Origin: Saltatorellus ferox
Lineage (GTDB): Bacteria; Planctomycetota; UBA1135; GCA-002686595
Length of the DNA: 64,000 bases
Reading direction: 5' to 3'
NCBI GenBank assembly: GCA_007751475.1
Contig: CP036434.1
Span: 1,240,001 to 1,304,000 of the forward strand
Shown here: positions 56,226 through 64,000 of the stretch, in pieces
How positions within the stretch are numbered: position 1 is the stretch's first letter
How the letters are laid out: each line of letters begins with the position of its first letter
The notes under the pieces: model-generated
What the model was told of the DNA's origin: nothing
The model's database searches: none
Seen by the model: only the letters and a program-made list of their open reading frames with translations
Program-made: the position numbers and the translations under genes

Positions 56226-56885
56226 TCAGGAGTCTTGGGGGAGCCGGGCCAGTAACAAGTCGGCCAATGCTGGCTCCAGTGCCCGGAGAGCGCGGCCGCG
56301 GTGGCTGACGGAGGCTTTCTCTTCGGCCCTGAGGCGTGCGAAGACCATCCCCGTAACCGGAAAGCCGGGCTCGGTGAACCGGAAGAGCGGATCGTATCCG
56401 AATCCGCCCTCGCCCTGCGCCTCCCGAAGGATCTCCCCGAAAGTACGTCCTTCGGTCTCGTACGCGATTTCGCCCGAGTCTGGCCTCGCCAGAGCCAGGG
56501 CGCAGACGAAAGAGGCTCCTCGGTCCTCATCCGGGACCGCCGAGAGTTCCTTCAGCAGGCGAGCGTTGTTCGCCTCGTCGTCACCGTGGACGCCCGCGTA
56601 CCTCGCGGAATAGACCCCTGGGGCACCATCCAGTGCGTCCACGGTCAGTCCGGAATCGTCCGCCAGGGTCCACAGCCCGGCGTAGCGCGCGCCAGCGGAG
56701 GCCTTCTTCGCCGCGTTCGCGGCGAAGGTCTCGCCGTCCTCTTCCACGTCCGGCAACCCCCCGATGTCCGTGGGGGAGAGCACCTGGACACCCAGGGGTG
56801 CGGTGATACTGCGCAGTTCGGCGAGCTTCTTCTGATTGCCCGAGGCGAGGAGCAGCTTCGTCAGGTGGCCAGCAATAGGTTTCAT
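56226..56885 (-). CDS. rdgB: Non-canonical purine NTP pyrophosphatase
   Basis: A 219-residue RdgB/HAM1 family enzyme that removes ITP, dITP and XTP from the nucleotide pool. N-terminal LLLASGNQKKLAELRSI, the metal-binding LWTLADDSGLTVDALDGAPG, YSARYAGVHGDDEANN, and the C-terminal GEGGFGYDPLFRF plus SHRGRALRAL are all present. Its ATG overlaps the RNase PH stop by 4 bases (ATGA), so the two are coupled, a common bacterial arrangement. Activity should be as for the family; no unusual changes are seen. Confidence 0.96.
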   Translation of the reverse strand: MKPIAGHLTKLLLASGNQKKLAELRSITAPLGVQVLSPTDIGGLPDVEEDGETFAANAAKKASAGARYAGLWTLADDSGLTVDALDGAPGVYSARYAGVHGDDEANNARLLKELSAVPDEDRGASFVCALALARPDSGEIAYETEGRTFGEILREAQGEGGFGYDPLFRFTEPGFPVTGMVFARLRAEEKASVSHRGRALRALEPALADLLLARLPQDS

Positions 56886-57613
56886 CAGGCGGGAAGTGGC
56901 CCGGCCAGGGCTGCTTTCTGGATCTCGAAGATCTCCTCGATCCCGGCCTGGCCCAGATCGAGGAGCTGGTTCAGCTCCGCGCGGTTGAACGGGGCCGCCT
57001 CGGCCGCTCCCTGGATCTCGACGAACTCGCCGGTGCCGGTCATGACGAGGTTCATGTCGCTCTCGGCCTTGCTGTCTTCCTGGTAGCAGAGGTCGACCAT
57101 CGGCGTCTTCTGGACGACGCCCACGGAGACCGCGCCGAGCTGGGTCGTGAGCGGCCACTTCTTGAGGAGCCTCTTCTCGTCCATCGTCGTGAGCGCGTCG
57201 TGGAGCGCGACGTACGCACCGCTGATGGCGGTCGTGCGGGTGCCGCCGTCGGCCTGGATGACGTCGCAGTCGATCCAGATCGTTCGCTCCGTCAGGGCTT
57301 TCATATCGACCACGGCCCGGAGCGCGCGACCGATGAGCCGCTGGATCTCCACGCCGCGCCCGTCGACGCGGCCACCCCGGTCGCGCTGCTTCCGCTCATG
57401 GGTCGAGCTCGGGAGCATCGAGTATTCGGCCGTGATCCAGCCCTTACCGGTGCCCTTGAGGAAGCGCGGCACCCCGTCCTGGACGATGGCGGTGCAGAGG
57501 ACCTGGGTCTCGCCGAAGGAGGCGAGCACGGAGCCCTCGGCGCGCTTCGTGAAGCGGCGCTGGAACGTAACCGGGCGAAGTTGGTCGGGGCTGCGGCCGT
57601 CGCTTCGTTGCAT
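56885..57613 (-). CDS. rph: RNase PH
   Basis: A 242-residue phosphorolytic exoribonuclease that trims tRNA 3' ends. Signatures: [39 protein letters not shown], the arginine-rich [40 protein letters not shown] and the phosphate-site region near [19 protein letters not shown]. Length is normal. It begins the rph-rdgB-lepA group and is divergent from the sulfatase-like lipoprotein gene, 98 bases away. Confidence 0.96.
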   Translation of the reverse strand: MQRSDGRSPDQLRPVTFQRRFTKRAEGSVLASFGETQVLCTAIVQDGVPRFLKGTGKGWITAEYSMLPSSTHERKQRDRGGRVDGRGVEIQRLIGRALRAVVDMKALTERTIWIDCDVIQADGGTRTTAISGAYVALHDALTTMDEKRLLKKWPLTTQLGAVSVGVVQKTPMVDLCYQEDSKAESDMNLVMTGTGEFVEIQGAAEAAPFNRAELNQLLDLGQAGIEEIFEIQKAALAGPLPA

Positions 57614-57711
57614 GGGGCTGGGTCTCGGGCTGGGGATCTGGCGGATGCTGGCGGGGTTTGGGGGCGAGCAGCTTAGTCGCTGGAGGGCGTCCTCGGGTAC
57701 CGTATTGGGCG

Positions 57712-59811
57712 ATGGATACGGCGAAGATCAGACTCCTCTGGACCTGTGCAGCGGTGGCCCTGGCCACGGGGCTCGGCTCCTGTGGCGGCGGCGATGGGGC
57801 TGCCCCTGCCCCCGAAGGCCGAGGCTCCAGCGCACAGGTCAGTCGTACTCCCGAGCGCGACCTGGCACTGGTCGTCTTCCCGGGCCCCAGGGGGGGCGAG
57901 GCGCAGGCGAACGCGGTCCAGGCGGCGCGCGAGGAGTCCGCGTCGAACAGCCCGGTTCTCGTCGATGCCAGCGCCGTTCCCCCGGTCGGCGGCGCGACCG
58001 CGTTCTTCCAGCTCGAAGGCGACTACCGTCAGTGTGGCCGCATGCTCCCCGGCGTCGAGTACTCGCTTGCGTGGCGGTTCGCGCCCCCAGCGTCCACGCG
58101 CTCCGAAGGCAGCGTCATCTCCCTCGACGTGGCGGCGATCGGCGCCGCTGAGTCCGCAAGGCTGGCCATCGAGCTGGACACCGGCTCGGCCGCCGTCCAG
58201 CGCATCGACCTCGCATCGGGCTGGTCGACGATCGTCCTCCCGGTGGACGCGGACGTTCGCCTCGACCAGATCGTACTCCGCGTCGCGAAGGGCGGCGCCG
58301 GAGAGATCCTCGTCGGGAACGCGCGGGTCCGCGAACTTGGAGGACCGACGCCTCCGACCGTGCTCTTCGTCACTTTCGATACGAGCCGCGCGGACCACTT
58401 CTCTGCCATCCGGCCTGATTCCGTGTCGCGGACGCCCCATTTCGATCGGATCGCGTCCGAGGGGGTCCTTTACACCAACTGCTACTCGGCGACCAACGTC
58501 ACGAATCCATCGCACGTCTCGCTGATGACCGGGGTTTCCCCGCGCGACAGCAAGATCGTGGACAACCACACGCCGCTTCATCATTCGGCGACGACCCTCG
58601 CGGAGTCCTTCGAGGCGGCGGGCTACCAGACCTATGCGGTCCTCAGCGCTTTTCACCTCGGCCATGAGCTGAGCGGTCTGGGCCAGGGCTTTCAGCGCCT
58701 CGACACGACGCCCGACTTCGCGCGCCCGGGGGAGGAGACTCTTCGCGTCGCCAGGGACTGGATCGAGGACGCGGCCGGTTCGCCCCTGTTTCTCTGGGTC
58801 CACCTGTTCGATCCCCATGCGCCCTATCGCCTGCCGGACTCGAAGCTTCGCCAGCTCCTGGAGGGACGTCCCGATCCCTACGCCGGGGAATCGCACATCC
58901 GGGCTCCCCTGCGCGTCGAGCCCGCCTGGGTGAAGAACGCCGGGTTCAAGGACCCCGCCTTCGTCACGGCTCTGTACGGCGGTGGGGTCGAGTACCTCGA
59001 CGATCTTTTCGGGCAGCTTCTGGAGAACGATCGCTTCGACGCCGCCACCGTGGTCGTGACGGCCGACCACGGCGAAGGCCTGGGCGAGCGCGACGTCTGG
59101 TGGGATCACTCGGGCGCGTTCTATCCGATGCTGCACGTTCCGCTGGCCATTCGAGACGCCGAGGTCGAGCCAGGGACCGTCGTCACCGAGCCCGTAGAGA
59201 ACCGCGGGATCGCCCGTCGCCTGCTGGAATTGCTCGAACTGCCCGCTGCCGGGATCGAAGGTCCTGAGATCCCTCTCGCCCCCGGCGTCGTGCCAGCGGA
59301 GCGCGATCGCTTCGCGATGGCGGCCCACGGAGGCTCGGCCTCGTACTCCAGGGGCGACTGGCTACTGGAGATGTTCCTGCGCGAGCGCGACGTCGATTCC
59401 TCGGGCCGTATCCACGCGCTCGGAAGCTGCTACCTCTATGACACGAAGCTCGATCCGGGCTGCCGCAAGAACCTCGTGGCCGTCGAGTACGAGCGAGCAA
59501 AGGAGATGCGCGCCCGGCTCATCGAATGGGTGGAGGCCGCCGAGATCACCGGCATGAACCCGATGAACCATGACGTCGATCCCAGGGTGCTGGAGAAGCT
59601 GGCGTCCATGGGGTATTCCGAAGGGCCGGAGCAGATGGCGTCCTGGTGGGCGCCGGAGTTTCACGGCGCCCCCAAGGAAGGCGCCGACGGAAAGAGCTCG
59701 GAAGGAGAGGCCGCGGTCCCGTGGGTGGAAAGCCCCTGGAACCTGGGGTTCACCGAGCCGAACGGTCGCGAGCTGCTCGAGGCAGCGGTCGCTGCCGAGG
59801 GCGGGAAGTAG
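57712..59811 (+). CDS. Sulfatase-like lipoprotein, Thr nucleophile (paralogue of the gene at 14875)
   Basis: A 699-residue lipoprotein (lipobox GLGSC, Cys24). Residues about 25-215 are a beta-rich N-terminal region. The catalytic domain starts at [17 protein letters not shown] and ends its metal site in [20 protein letters not shown]. The nucleophile position reads TNPSH with Thr264 instead of Cys. It shares the [16 protein letters not shown] and SGLGQGF motifs, overall order and C-terminal layout with the protein encoded at 14875, so the two are paralogues within one genome. It is convergent with the glycosyltransferase/sulfotransferase gene, with only 46 bases between the stops; a shared role in surface glycan or lipid modification is possible but inferred. 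Confidence 0.88.
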   Translation: MDTAKIRLLWTCAAVALATGLGSCGGGDGAAPAPEGRGSSAQVSRTPERDLALVVFPGPRGGEAQANAVQAAREESASNSPVLVDASAVPPVGGATAFFQLEGDYRQCGRMLPGVEYSLAWRFAPPASTRSEGSVISLDVAAIGAAESARLAIELDTGSAAVQRIDLASGWSTIVLPVDADVRLDQIVLRVAKGGAGEILVGNARVRELGGPTPPTVLFVTFDTSRADHFSAIRPDSVSRTPHFDRIASEGVLYTNCYSATNVTNPSHVSLMTGVSPRDSKIVDNHTPLHHSATTLAESFEAAGYQTYAVLSAFHLGHELSGLGQGFQRLDTTPDFARPGEETLRVARDWIEDAAGSPLFLWVHLFDPHAPYRLPDSKLRQLLEGRPDPYAGESHIRAPLRVEPAWVKNAGFKDPAFVTALYGGGVEYLDDLFGQLLENDRFDAATVVVTADHGEGLGERDVWWDHSGAFYPMLHVPLAIRDAEVEPGTVVTEPVENRGIARRLLELLELPAAGIEGPEIPLAPGVVPAERDRFAMAAHGGSASYSRGDWLLEMFLRERDVDSSGRIHALGSCYLYDTKLDPGCRKNLVAVEYERAKEMRARLIEWVEAAEITGMNPMNHDVDPRVLEKLASMGYSEGPEQMASWWAPEFHGAPKEGADGKSSEGEAAVPWVESPWNLGFTEPNGRELLEAAVAAEGGK

Positions 59812-59857
59812 CGGATTCGACTCCGCCGTCGAGCCCGACCCGGGCTTGCTCAGGCTC

Positions 59858-62800
59858 TCAGCCCGCCACGAGCGCTGGCTTCGCTTTCGCGGAAGTTGCG
59901 CTCTTCGCCACTCCGACCCCCTGCGCCGTCGCCTCGACTTCGCCTTCGGCCCACCACAGGAAGTTGAGCTCGGCGAGGTAGGCCTTGAGTCGCGCCACGA
60001 TCGCGTCGGCCAGCTCGAACCCCTCCGGGCCCGCACGCTCCAGATCGCCGAGATCGATGCGGCTGAGTTCCTCGGCGAACGCCTCGGCCCGGGCGCGGTC
60101 GGGCAGCGTCCGGACGAGCATCTCCTCCTTCGCGGCGACGGAATGCTGGCTGAGATGCCGCCACGACGGATGGGTCAGGGCTTCAGGATGCTTCGCGAAG
60201 AAGCGCACGTAGGCGGAGCTCACGGTGCGGCTGCGGTGCCGGAGGTCCTGGAAGGTAAGGATGTGCTCGTGCTCGGCGCGCGCCAGCGGCGCATACACCA
60301 CGCGCGTTCCGCACTCCTTCTCGAGGCGGTAGGCGAGGTCCGTGTCCTCGCAGCCGTAGTGCCGGAACGACTCGTCGAAGAGGCCGACACGGCGTACGTC
60401 CTCGAGGCTGACGCTCACGTTGCACGTCCAGAATCGGTTCCAATCGTGGAGCCGGTTCGGGTCGAGGCCCTGGTAGCAGAATACGAGCGTCGTCTCCTCG
60501 ATGACGCGCATCAGCGCGTTGTCGAGCGCGGCGCGCGGCTGCTCGAAGGTGCCGAGGACAGCTCGATTCGGACCGTACTTCGCGTGAGCTGCGAGGTGCT
60601 GCGCCACGAGCTCGGGCGACGCGATCGTGTCGTCGTTGACCAGGAGGACGTACTCACCGCGCGCTTCCCGCAGGCCGGTGTTCCGAGCCGCGGCGAGACC
60701 GCCGTTCTCGCGGTGCAAGATGCGCAGCGGAACCTTCGCTTCCCAGCGATCGAGCGCTTCCTTCGTCCCGTCCGTGGCGCCGTCGTTCACGACGAGGATC
60801 TCGTAGCGACCGACCGCCGTCTGGTTCTCGAACGAGGCGAGACAGCGCAGGAGGGTCTCCTTGCGCTGGTAGGTGCAGATCAGCACGGACAGCTCCGGTG
60901 CGTCGACCTCCTGCACCGAGGTCGGCTCGGGCTGGACGGCGATGGCGGGCGCATCGGTCGCGCCCGCTCGCTGGCAGAGTTCCTCGAACGTGCGCCCCAC
61001 GGACGCCGCCACGGGCCTCGTGCTCGCGCTGCGCTGGAAGCGGCGCTCGGGGAAGTCGGCGGCGACGGGTGCTCCGACGAACGCCTCGAGCTTCGCCACG
61101 CCTTCCGGCGTGAAGAGCTGATCGAAGTGCAGGAAGAGCCACTCGCCTTCCTCGCTGTGAACGTCCAGGATCTGACGGTACATCGCATCCCAGATCTCGA
61201 CGGCGCGCTCGAAGTCGACCCCGACGCCCGCGAGGTAGTCCTCGGTCTCCACCTCCTTGACGATGCTCGCGGCGCTGGCGCTAGGCTCGCGGAAGATGCA
61301 TACGTACTTCGCGTCCGGCATGGACGGCCGCCATGCGGGCAGCGTGTAGCAGAATCGCGGGTCCTTGTAGGCGAACGGGCCCTTCTTTGAGAGGGCTTCG
61401 ATGCGATGGCGGATTCCCGGGCTGACCTCGAGGTCGAGCGGCTCGGGCGCGTAGGCGAGCCAGTGCTGCATACTGCGCAGCGGCGCTTCGTTGGTGACGG
61501 CCGTCGACAGAAGGTACTCGTTGATGCCGTTGATCTCTGCCGTTTCGAAGAACCCCTTGGGGTTCGCGGGGCGCGGCTCGTAGGGTCGATCTCCGACGTT
61601 CCAGCCGGCGTCCGCGAGCATACCGGTCACCATGCTCGTGCCGCTGCGTCCGCAGCCCATGATGAGCACGTTCGCGCGCTGGTGGCCGTCCGTCGGGGTC
61701 GTGCGCGCGGGTGTCCTGGCTGGCTCGATCTCATGGGCGGGCAGCCGGTCAGCCGCGGACGGGGTGGGTTCGCTCCCTGGCTGGCCGAGCCAGGTCGGGG
61801 GCGGGCTGTTCACGTCAGGGAGCGCGAAGTAGAGCTGGGCCTCCGTCGCCTGTCCGAGCTGCGGCAGCACGACCTTCGAGTAGTCGAAGAGCGGCGATCC
61901 GAGGGCGGAGGGGCTCCACTTCTCCAGGAACGCCTTCCAGTTCTGGTGCAGCCACTGCGCGTGCCGGGCTTCCTTCGCGGGACCGTCGTAGTGGGCGTGG
62001 TACACGAACGTGTCCTGGGCGACGCGGTTGCGGTAGCCCGCGAGCCGGATGCGCAGGGCCAGGTCGTCGTCCTCGAAACCCCACGGCGAGAAGCTCTCGT
62101 CGTAGCCGCCGAGGCGCTGCATCACGTCGCTCCGCACCAGCACCGCGAGGGAGGTGAAGAGCGTCGCATCGTCGCCCTTGCGGAATGCCGCGGCGGCATG
62201 GTCGGACGCGAACGCGTTGATCGACGGCTGATCCGACGGGCCCTCGTAGGGCACTACCTGGAGCTTCGACGCGCGGTTCGCGCAGAGAGCGATCGAGCCG
62301 ACGTCGGGGCTTCCCGCTCCGTGGTAAAGAGCGCGCTCCATCCAGCCTTCCGGGACGACGACGTCGTTGTCGAAGAAGGCGATCCAGTCGGTGCCAGGCT
62401 GAACCAGGCGCAGGCCCTGGTTGCGAGCGCGCGGCGCGCCGTGGTTCGCTTCGTTGAGAACGAGCTGTACGTCCGGCTGGTCCCTCAGCCACTCGGCGCT
62501 CCCGTCGTTCGAGCCATTGTCGACCACGATCAGGCTCAGAGGGAAGCGCGGATCGCTGGCGGCTCGCAGGGACTCGACGCATCGCCGCGTGTTGGCGAGC
62601 GCGTTGTAGGAAACGATGATCGCGGCGACGGAGGTCCCTGGTGTGGCTCCTGCTTCGAGGGCCGCGATCGGGTCGATCCCGGTCAGGTCCTGGTAGATCC
62701 CCGCCATGCAGTAGGGCGCCGAGTGCTGGTCGAGCCCCGCTTCGATCTCGCGGAGTAGCTCGTCGGGAATCGCCCGTCCCGCGAGGCTCGATTCGATCTC

Positions 62801-63658
62801 CTCGAGCTTCTCGAAGAACGCCTCGGCGGGGGCCAGGCCAGCCTGGATCCCCTGCATGAGCTGCTTCTTGAGTTCCTTCGTGTCGCTGGGAAACGGCGTC
62901 AGGCCGAGCGCCTCAGCGGTGTGCTTGGTGCGGAGGCGGTGCTGGTAGATTCCGAGCTGAAAGGCGCGCGCGGCGTATCCCCGGGGCGTCAGCACGTGGT
63001 CGTGGTGGGCGACGCAGCGCTCGTCGTAGAGGACGCTCCAGCCTGCTTTCTGGAGTCGGAAGCCGATCTCGACGTCCTCGCAGATGGCCCGATCGAAGTT
63101 CTCCTCGTCGAAGCCACCGACTTCGAAGAGCGCCGTGATGGGGAGACTGATGTTGCACGTCCAGAAGTAGGTCCACGGATGGCGCTGGCCGTGCTGGAGC
63201 GACGTGAAGGCGAAGAGCCTGTCCGTGGCGTCCAGCACCTGCACGAGGGGACTCCTGAGGGCTTCCTCGGTGAAGTGGAACGTGCCGAGCACGGCGGTCT
63301 TACCCGTGGCGCTGGCATGCGCGGCGAGGTGGCGCTCGATCAGGTCGCTCGCGGGTACGGCGTCGTCGTTGAGGATCAGCACCAGGGGAGCCGCCACCTG
63401 GGCGAGGCCCGCGTTCCGTGCCGCCGCGGGCCCGGCGTTCTTGCGCTGGAGCACGGTGCAGGCAAAGCCCAGCTCGCGCACGTCGATCGCGACCGGAGGA
63501 TCGCCGCCATCGTCGATCAGGATCAGCTCGAACGAATCCATCGGGACCGTCTGGGCCGCGAGACGAGCGAGAAGTGCCCTCACGCGGTCGGGTCTCCCGT
63601 GGGTCGGGACGAGGACGGAGATCAGCGGAGTCTTGGGGGCCGTGCGGTTGGAATCCAT
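59858..63658 (-). CDS. GT2-GT2-sulfotransferase-GT2 multidomain protein
   Basis: A 1266-residue protein from ATG 63658. First GT2 domain from about residue 12 (LISVLVPTHGRPDRV) with the DxD-like LNDDAVP near 96. Second GT2 from about 343 (AAIIVSYNALANTRRCVESL, FFDNDVVVP). Near 663 the PAPS-binding loop NVLIMGCGRSGTSMVTGMLA opens a sulfotransferase domain that continues through KYVCIFREPSASAASIVKEV (3'-phosphate-binding Arg and Ser). Third GT2 from about 921 (LSVLICTYQRKETLLRCLAS, LLVNDDTIAS). There is no signal peptide, so it is a cytosolic or membrane-peripheral enzyme. It probably builds a glycan and sulfates it. It is convergent with a sulfatase-like lipoprotein. Substrates are unknown; the domain calls are firm. 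Confidence 0.92.
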   Translation of the reverse strand: MDSNRTAPKTPLISVLVPTHGRPDRVRALLARLAAQTVPMDSFELILIDDGGDPPVAIDVRELGFACTVLQRKNAGPAAARNAGLAQVAAPLVLILNDDAVPASDLIERHLAAHASATGKTAVLGTFHFTEEALRSPLVQVLDATDRLFAFTSLQHGQRHPWTYFWTCNISLPITALFEVGGFDEENFDRAICEDVEIGFRLQKAGWSVLYDERCVAHHDHVLTPRGYAARAFQLGIYQHRLRTKHTAEALGLTPFPSDTKELKKQLMQGIQAGLAPAEAFFEKLEEIESSLAGRAIPDELLREIEAGLDQHSAPYCMAGIYQDLTGIDPIAALEAGATPGTSVAAIIVSYNALANTRRCVESLRAASDPRFPLSLIVVDNGSNDGSAEWLRDQPDVQLVLNEANHGAPRARNQGLRLVQPGTDWIAFFDNDVVVPEGWMERALYHGAGSPDVGSIALCANRASKLQVVPYEGPSDQPSINAFASDHAAAAFRKGDDATLFTSLAVLVRSDVMQRLGGYDESFSPWGFEDDDLALRIRLAGYRNRVAQDTFVYHAHYDGPAKEARHAQWLHQNWKAFLEKWSPSALGSPLFDYSKVVLPQLGQATEAQLYFALPDVNSPPPTWLGQPGSEPTPSAADRLPAHEIEPARTPARTTPTDGHQRANVLIMGCGRSGTSMVTGMLADAGWNVGDRPYEPRPANPKGFFETAEINGINEYLLSTAVTNEAPLRSMQHWLAYAPEPLDLEVSPGIRHRIEALSKKGPFAYKDPRFCYTLPAWRPSMPDAKYVCIFREPSASAASIVKEVETEDYLAGVGVDFERAVEIWDAMYRQILDVHSEEGEWLFLHFDQLFTPEGVAKLEAFVGAPVAADFPERRFQRSASTRPVAASVGRTFEELCQRAGATDAPAIAVQPEPTSVQEVDAPELSVLICTYQRKETLLRCLASFENQTAVGRYEILVVNDGATDGTKEALDRWEAKVPLRILHRENGGLAAARNTGLREARGEYVLLVNDDTIASPELVAQHLAAHAKYGPNRAVLGTFEQPRAALDNALMRVIEETTLVFCYQGLDPNRLHDWNRFWTCNVSVSLEDVRRVGLFDESFRHYGCEDTDLAYRLEKECGTRVVYAPLARAEHEHILTFQDLRHRSRTVSSAYVRFFAKHPEALTHPSWRHLSQHSVAAKEEMLVRTLPDRARAEAFAEELSRIDLGDLERAGPEGFELADAIVARLKAYLAELNFLWWAEGEVEATAQGVGVAKSATSAKAKPALVAG

Positions 63659-64000
63659 GGCAGTGAGGGGGCCTCCGGACGCGGTATGCGTCCGGCTCGA
63701 CACCGATCTGCCATCGAGACGATCCACCGAGGGCTTGAGGAATACCCGGCAGAACCCGCCCGCAAGTGGAAACTTCTTCTCGCCGGTCTCGTGGTCTGGA
63801 ACAGAGCTCTGTTGCCAGTGTGGGGTCCTGGGGGGGTGCTGAGGGAGGGATGCGCCTCAGTCGCCTGACTGACGGGGGGGCAGAAGGGGCTGCTCACGGC
63901 CCATGACTCTCCGCGTGTCACCGACTTTGCTGAAGACTCAATCATTCAGGCGAGCGCCGCTCATCCTGGTCGTTGCCCCGGTCCTCCGGGCTCGCCGTGG
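63659..64000. other. 342-base region upstream of the glycosyltransferase gene to the window end
   Basis: Mostly leader and promoter region of the minus-strand glycosyltransferase/sulfotransferase gene; no consensus elements are clear. The first part is GC-rich without repeats. A possible start of a plus-strand gene lies at 63903. Confidence 0.5.
63903..64000 (+). CDS. Possible partial gene, N-terminus with signal-like segment
   Basis: An open frame from ATG 63903 continues to the window edge. Its first residues are basic and are followed by a hydrophobic stretch (APLILVVAPVL), as in a signal peptide or membrane anchor. Only 32 residues are visible, and no family can be named. It may equally be chance. 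Confidence 0.25.
   Translation, partial: MTLRVSPTLLKTQSFRRAPLILVVAPVLRARR

Noticed and set aside
1..64000. CRISPR array, transposon or integrated element
   Set aside because: No regularly spaced repeats with unique spacers, no transposase or recombinase genes and no terminal inverted repeats were found. The tRNA gene shows no adjacent integrase.

Overview
The window looks like chromosomal DNA of a high-GC member of the Planctomycetota, most like the Saltatorellus/Poly30-type lineages. This rests on gene content only: a DUF1800/DUF1501 pair, FG-GAP/ASPIC-UnbV proteins paired with TPR proteins, sulfatase-like lipoproteins, an ECF sigma factor fused to an extracytoplasmic carboxypeptidase-like region, many lipoproteins, and secreted proteins with a characteristic Gly/Asn/Ser-rich C-terminal module. 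No marker allows naming a species. Coding density is high, with many ATGA-type start/stop overlaps. No CRISPR array, prophage, integrase or insertion sequence is visible.

Layout. 1-3.8 kb: DUF1800 and DUF1501 genes, ending at a 124-bp palindromic region shared with a convergent hybrid histidine kinase (3.9-5.6 kb). 5.6-6.9 kb: sulfur-relay cluster (TusA and two DsrE-family proteins, minus strand). 7.1-12.6 kb: sigma factor fusion, divergent from an FG-GAP/ASPIC and TPR pair. 12.6-17.3 kb: SGNH hydrolase, histone-deacetylase-like enzyme and a sulfatase-like lipoprotein. 17.3-20.5 kb: a second FG-GAP/TPR pair. 20.6-25 kb: a possible DUF669-like ssDNA-binding protein, cytidine deaminase, a candidate structured RNA, NAD-dependent DNA ligase, an ECF sigma factor and tRNA-Val(CAC). 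25.1-30 kb: XdhC, a GT39-like membrane protein, a sulfatase-like lipoprotein and a DUF4136-like lipoprotein. 30.2-36 kb: a signalling locus with a 1510-residue CheB-CheR-PAS-LOV-histidine kinase-receiver protein, a translationally coupled small protein and a convergent OmpR-type regulator. 36.3-36.8 kb: a small acidic lipoprotein and a DUF1328 membrane peptide. 36.8-42.3 kb: two Nudix hydrolases, an ABC exporter, EtfAB and LptB. 42.8-46 kb: a signal peptidase I with a large insertion, an unknown protein and a ParB-like protein. 46-50.5 kb: three secreted proteins. 50.7-53.5 kb: an HD hydrolase, a globin gene broken by an in-frame amber codon, and an amidohydrolase. 53.7-57.6 kb: a type II pseudopilin-like protein, LepA, RdgB and RNase PH. 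57.7-63.7 kb: a third sulfatase-like lipoprotein convergent with a 1266-residue GT2-GT2-sulfotransferase-GT2 protein.

Most interesting points. (1) The light-sensor-like CheB/CheR/LOV kinase has an intact LOV cysteine and flavin-contacting glutamine, and is coupled by overlap to a possible ChpT-like phosphotransfer protein. (2) The glycosyltransferase/sulfotransferase megaenzyme lies tail to tail with one of three sulfatase-like lipoproteins that all carry Thr at the formylglycine position, so they are probably not sulfatases. (3) Short tandem repeats recur across or near stop codons. (4) A long palindrome sits between convergent C-rich gene ends. (5) A three-way-junction RNA candidate lies downstream of cdd. 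(6) An unnamed C-terminal module is shared by neighbouring secreted proteins.
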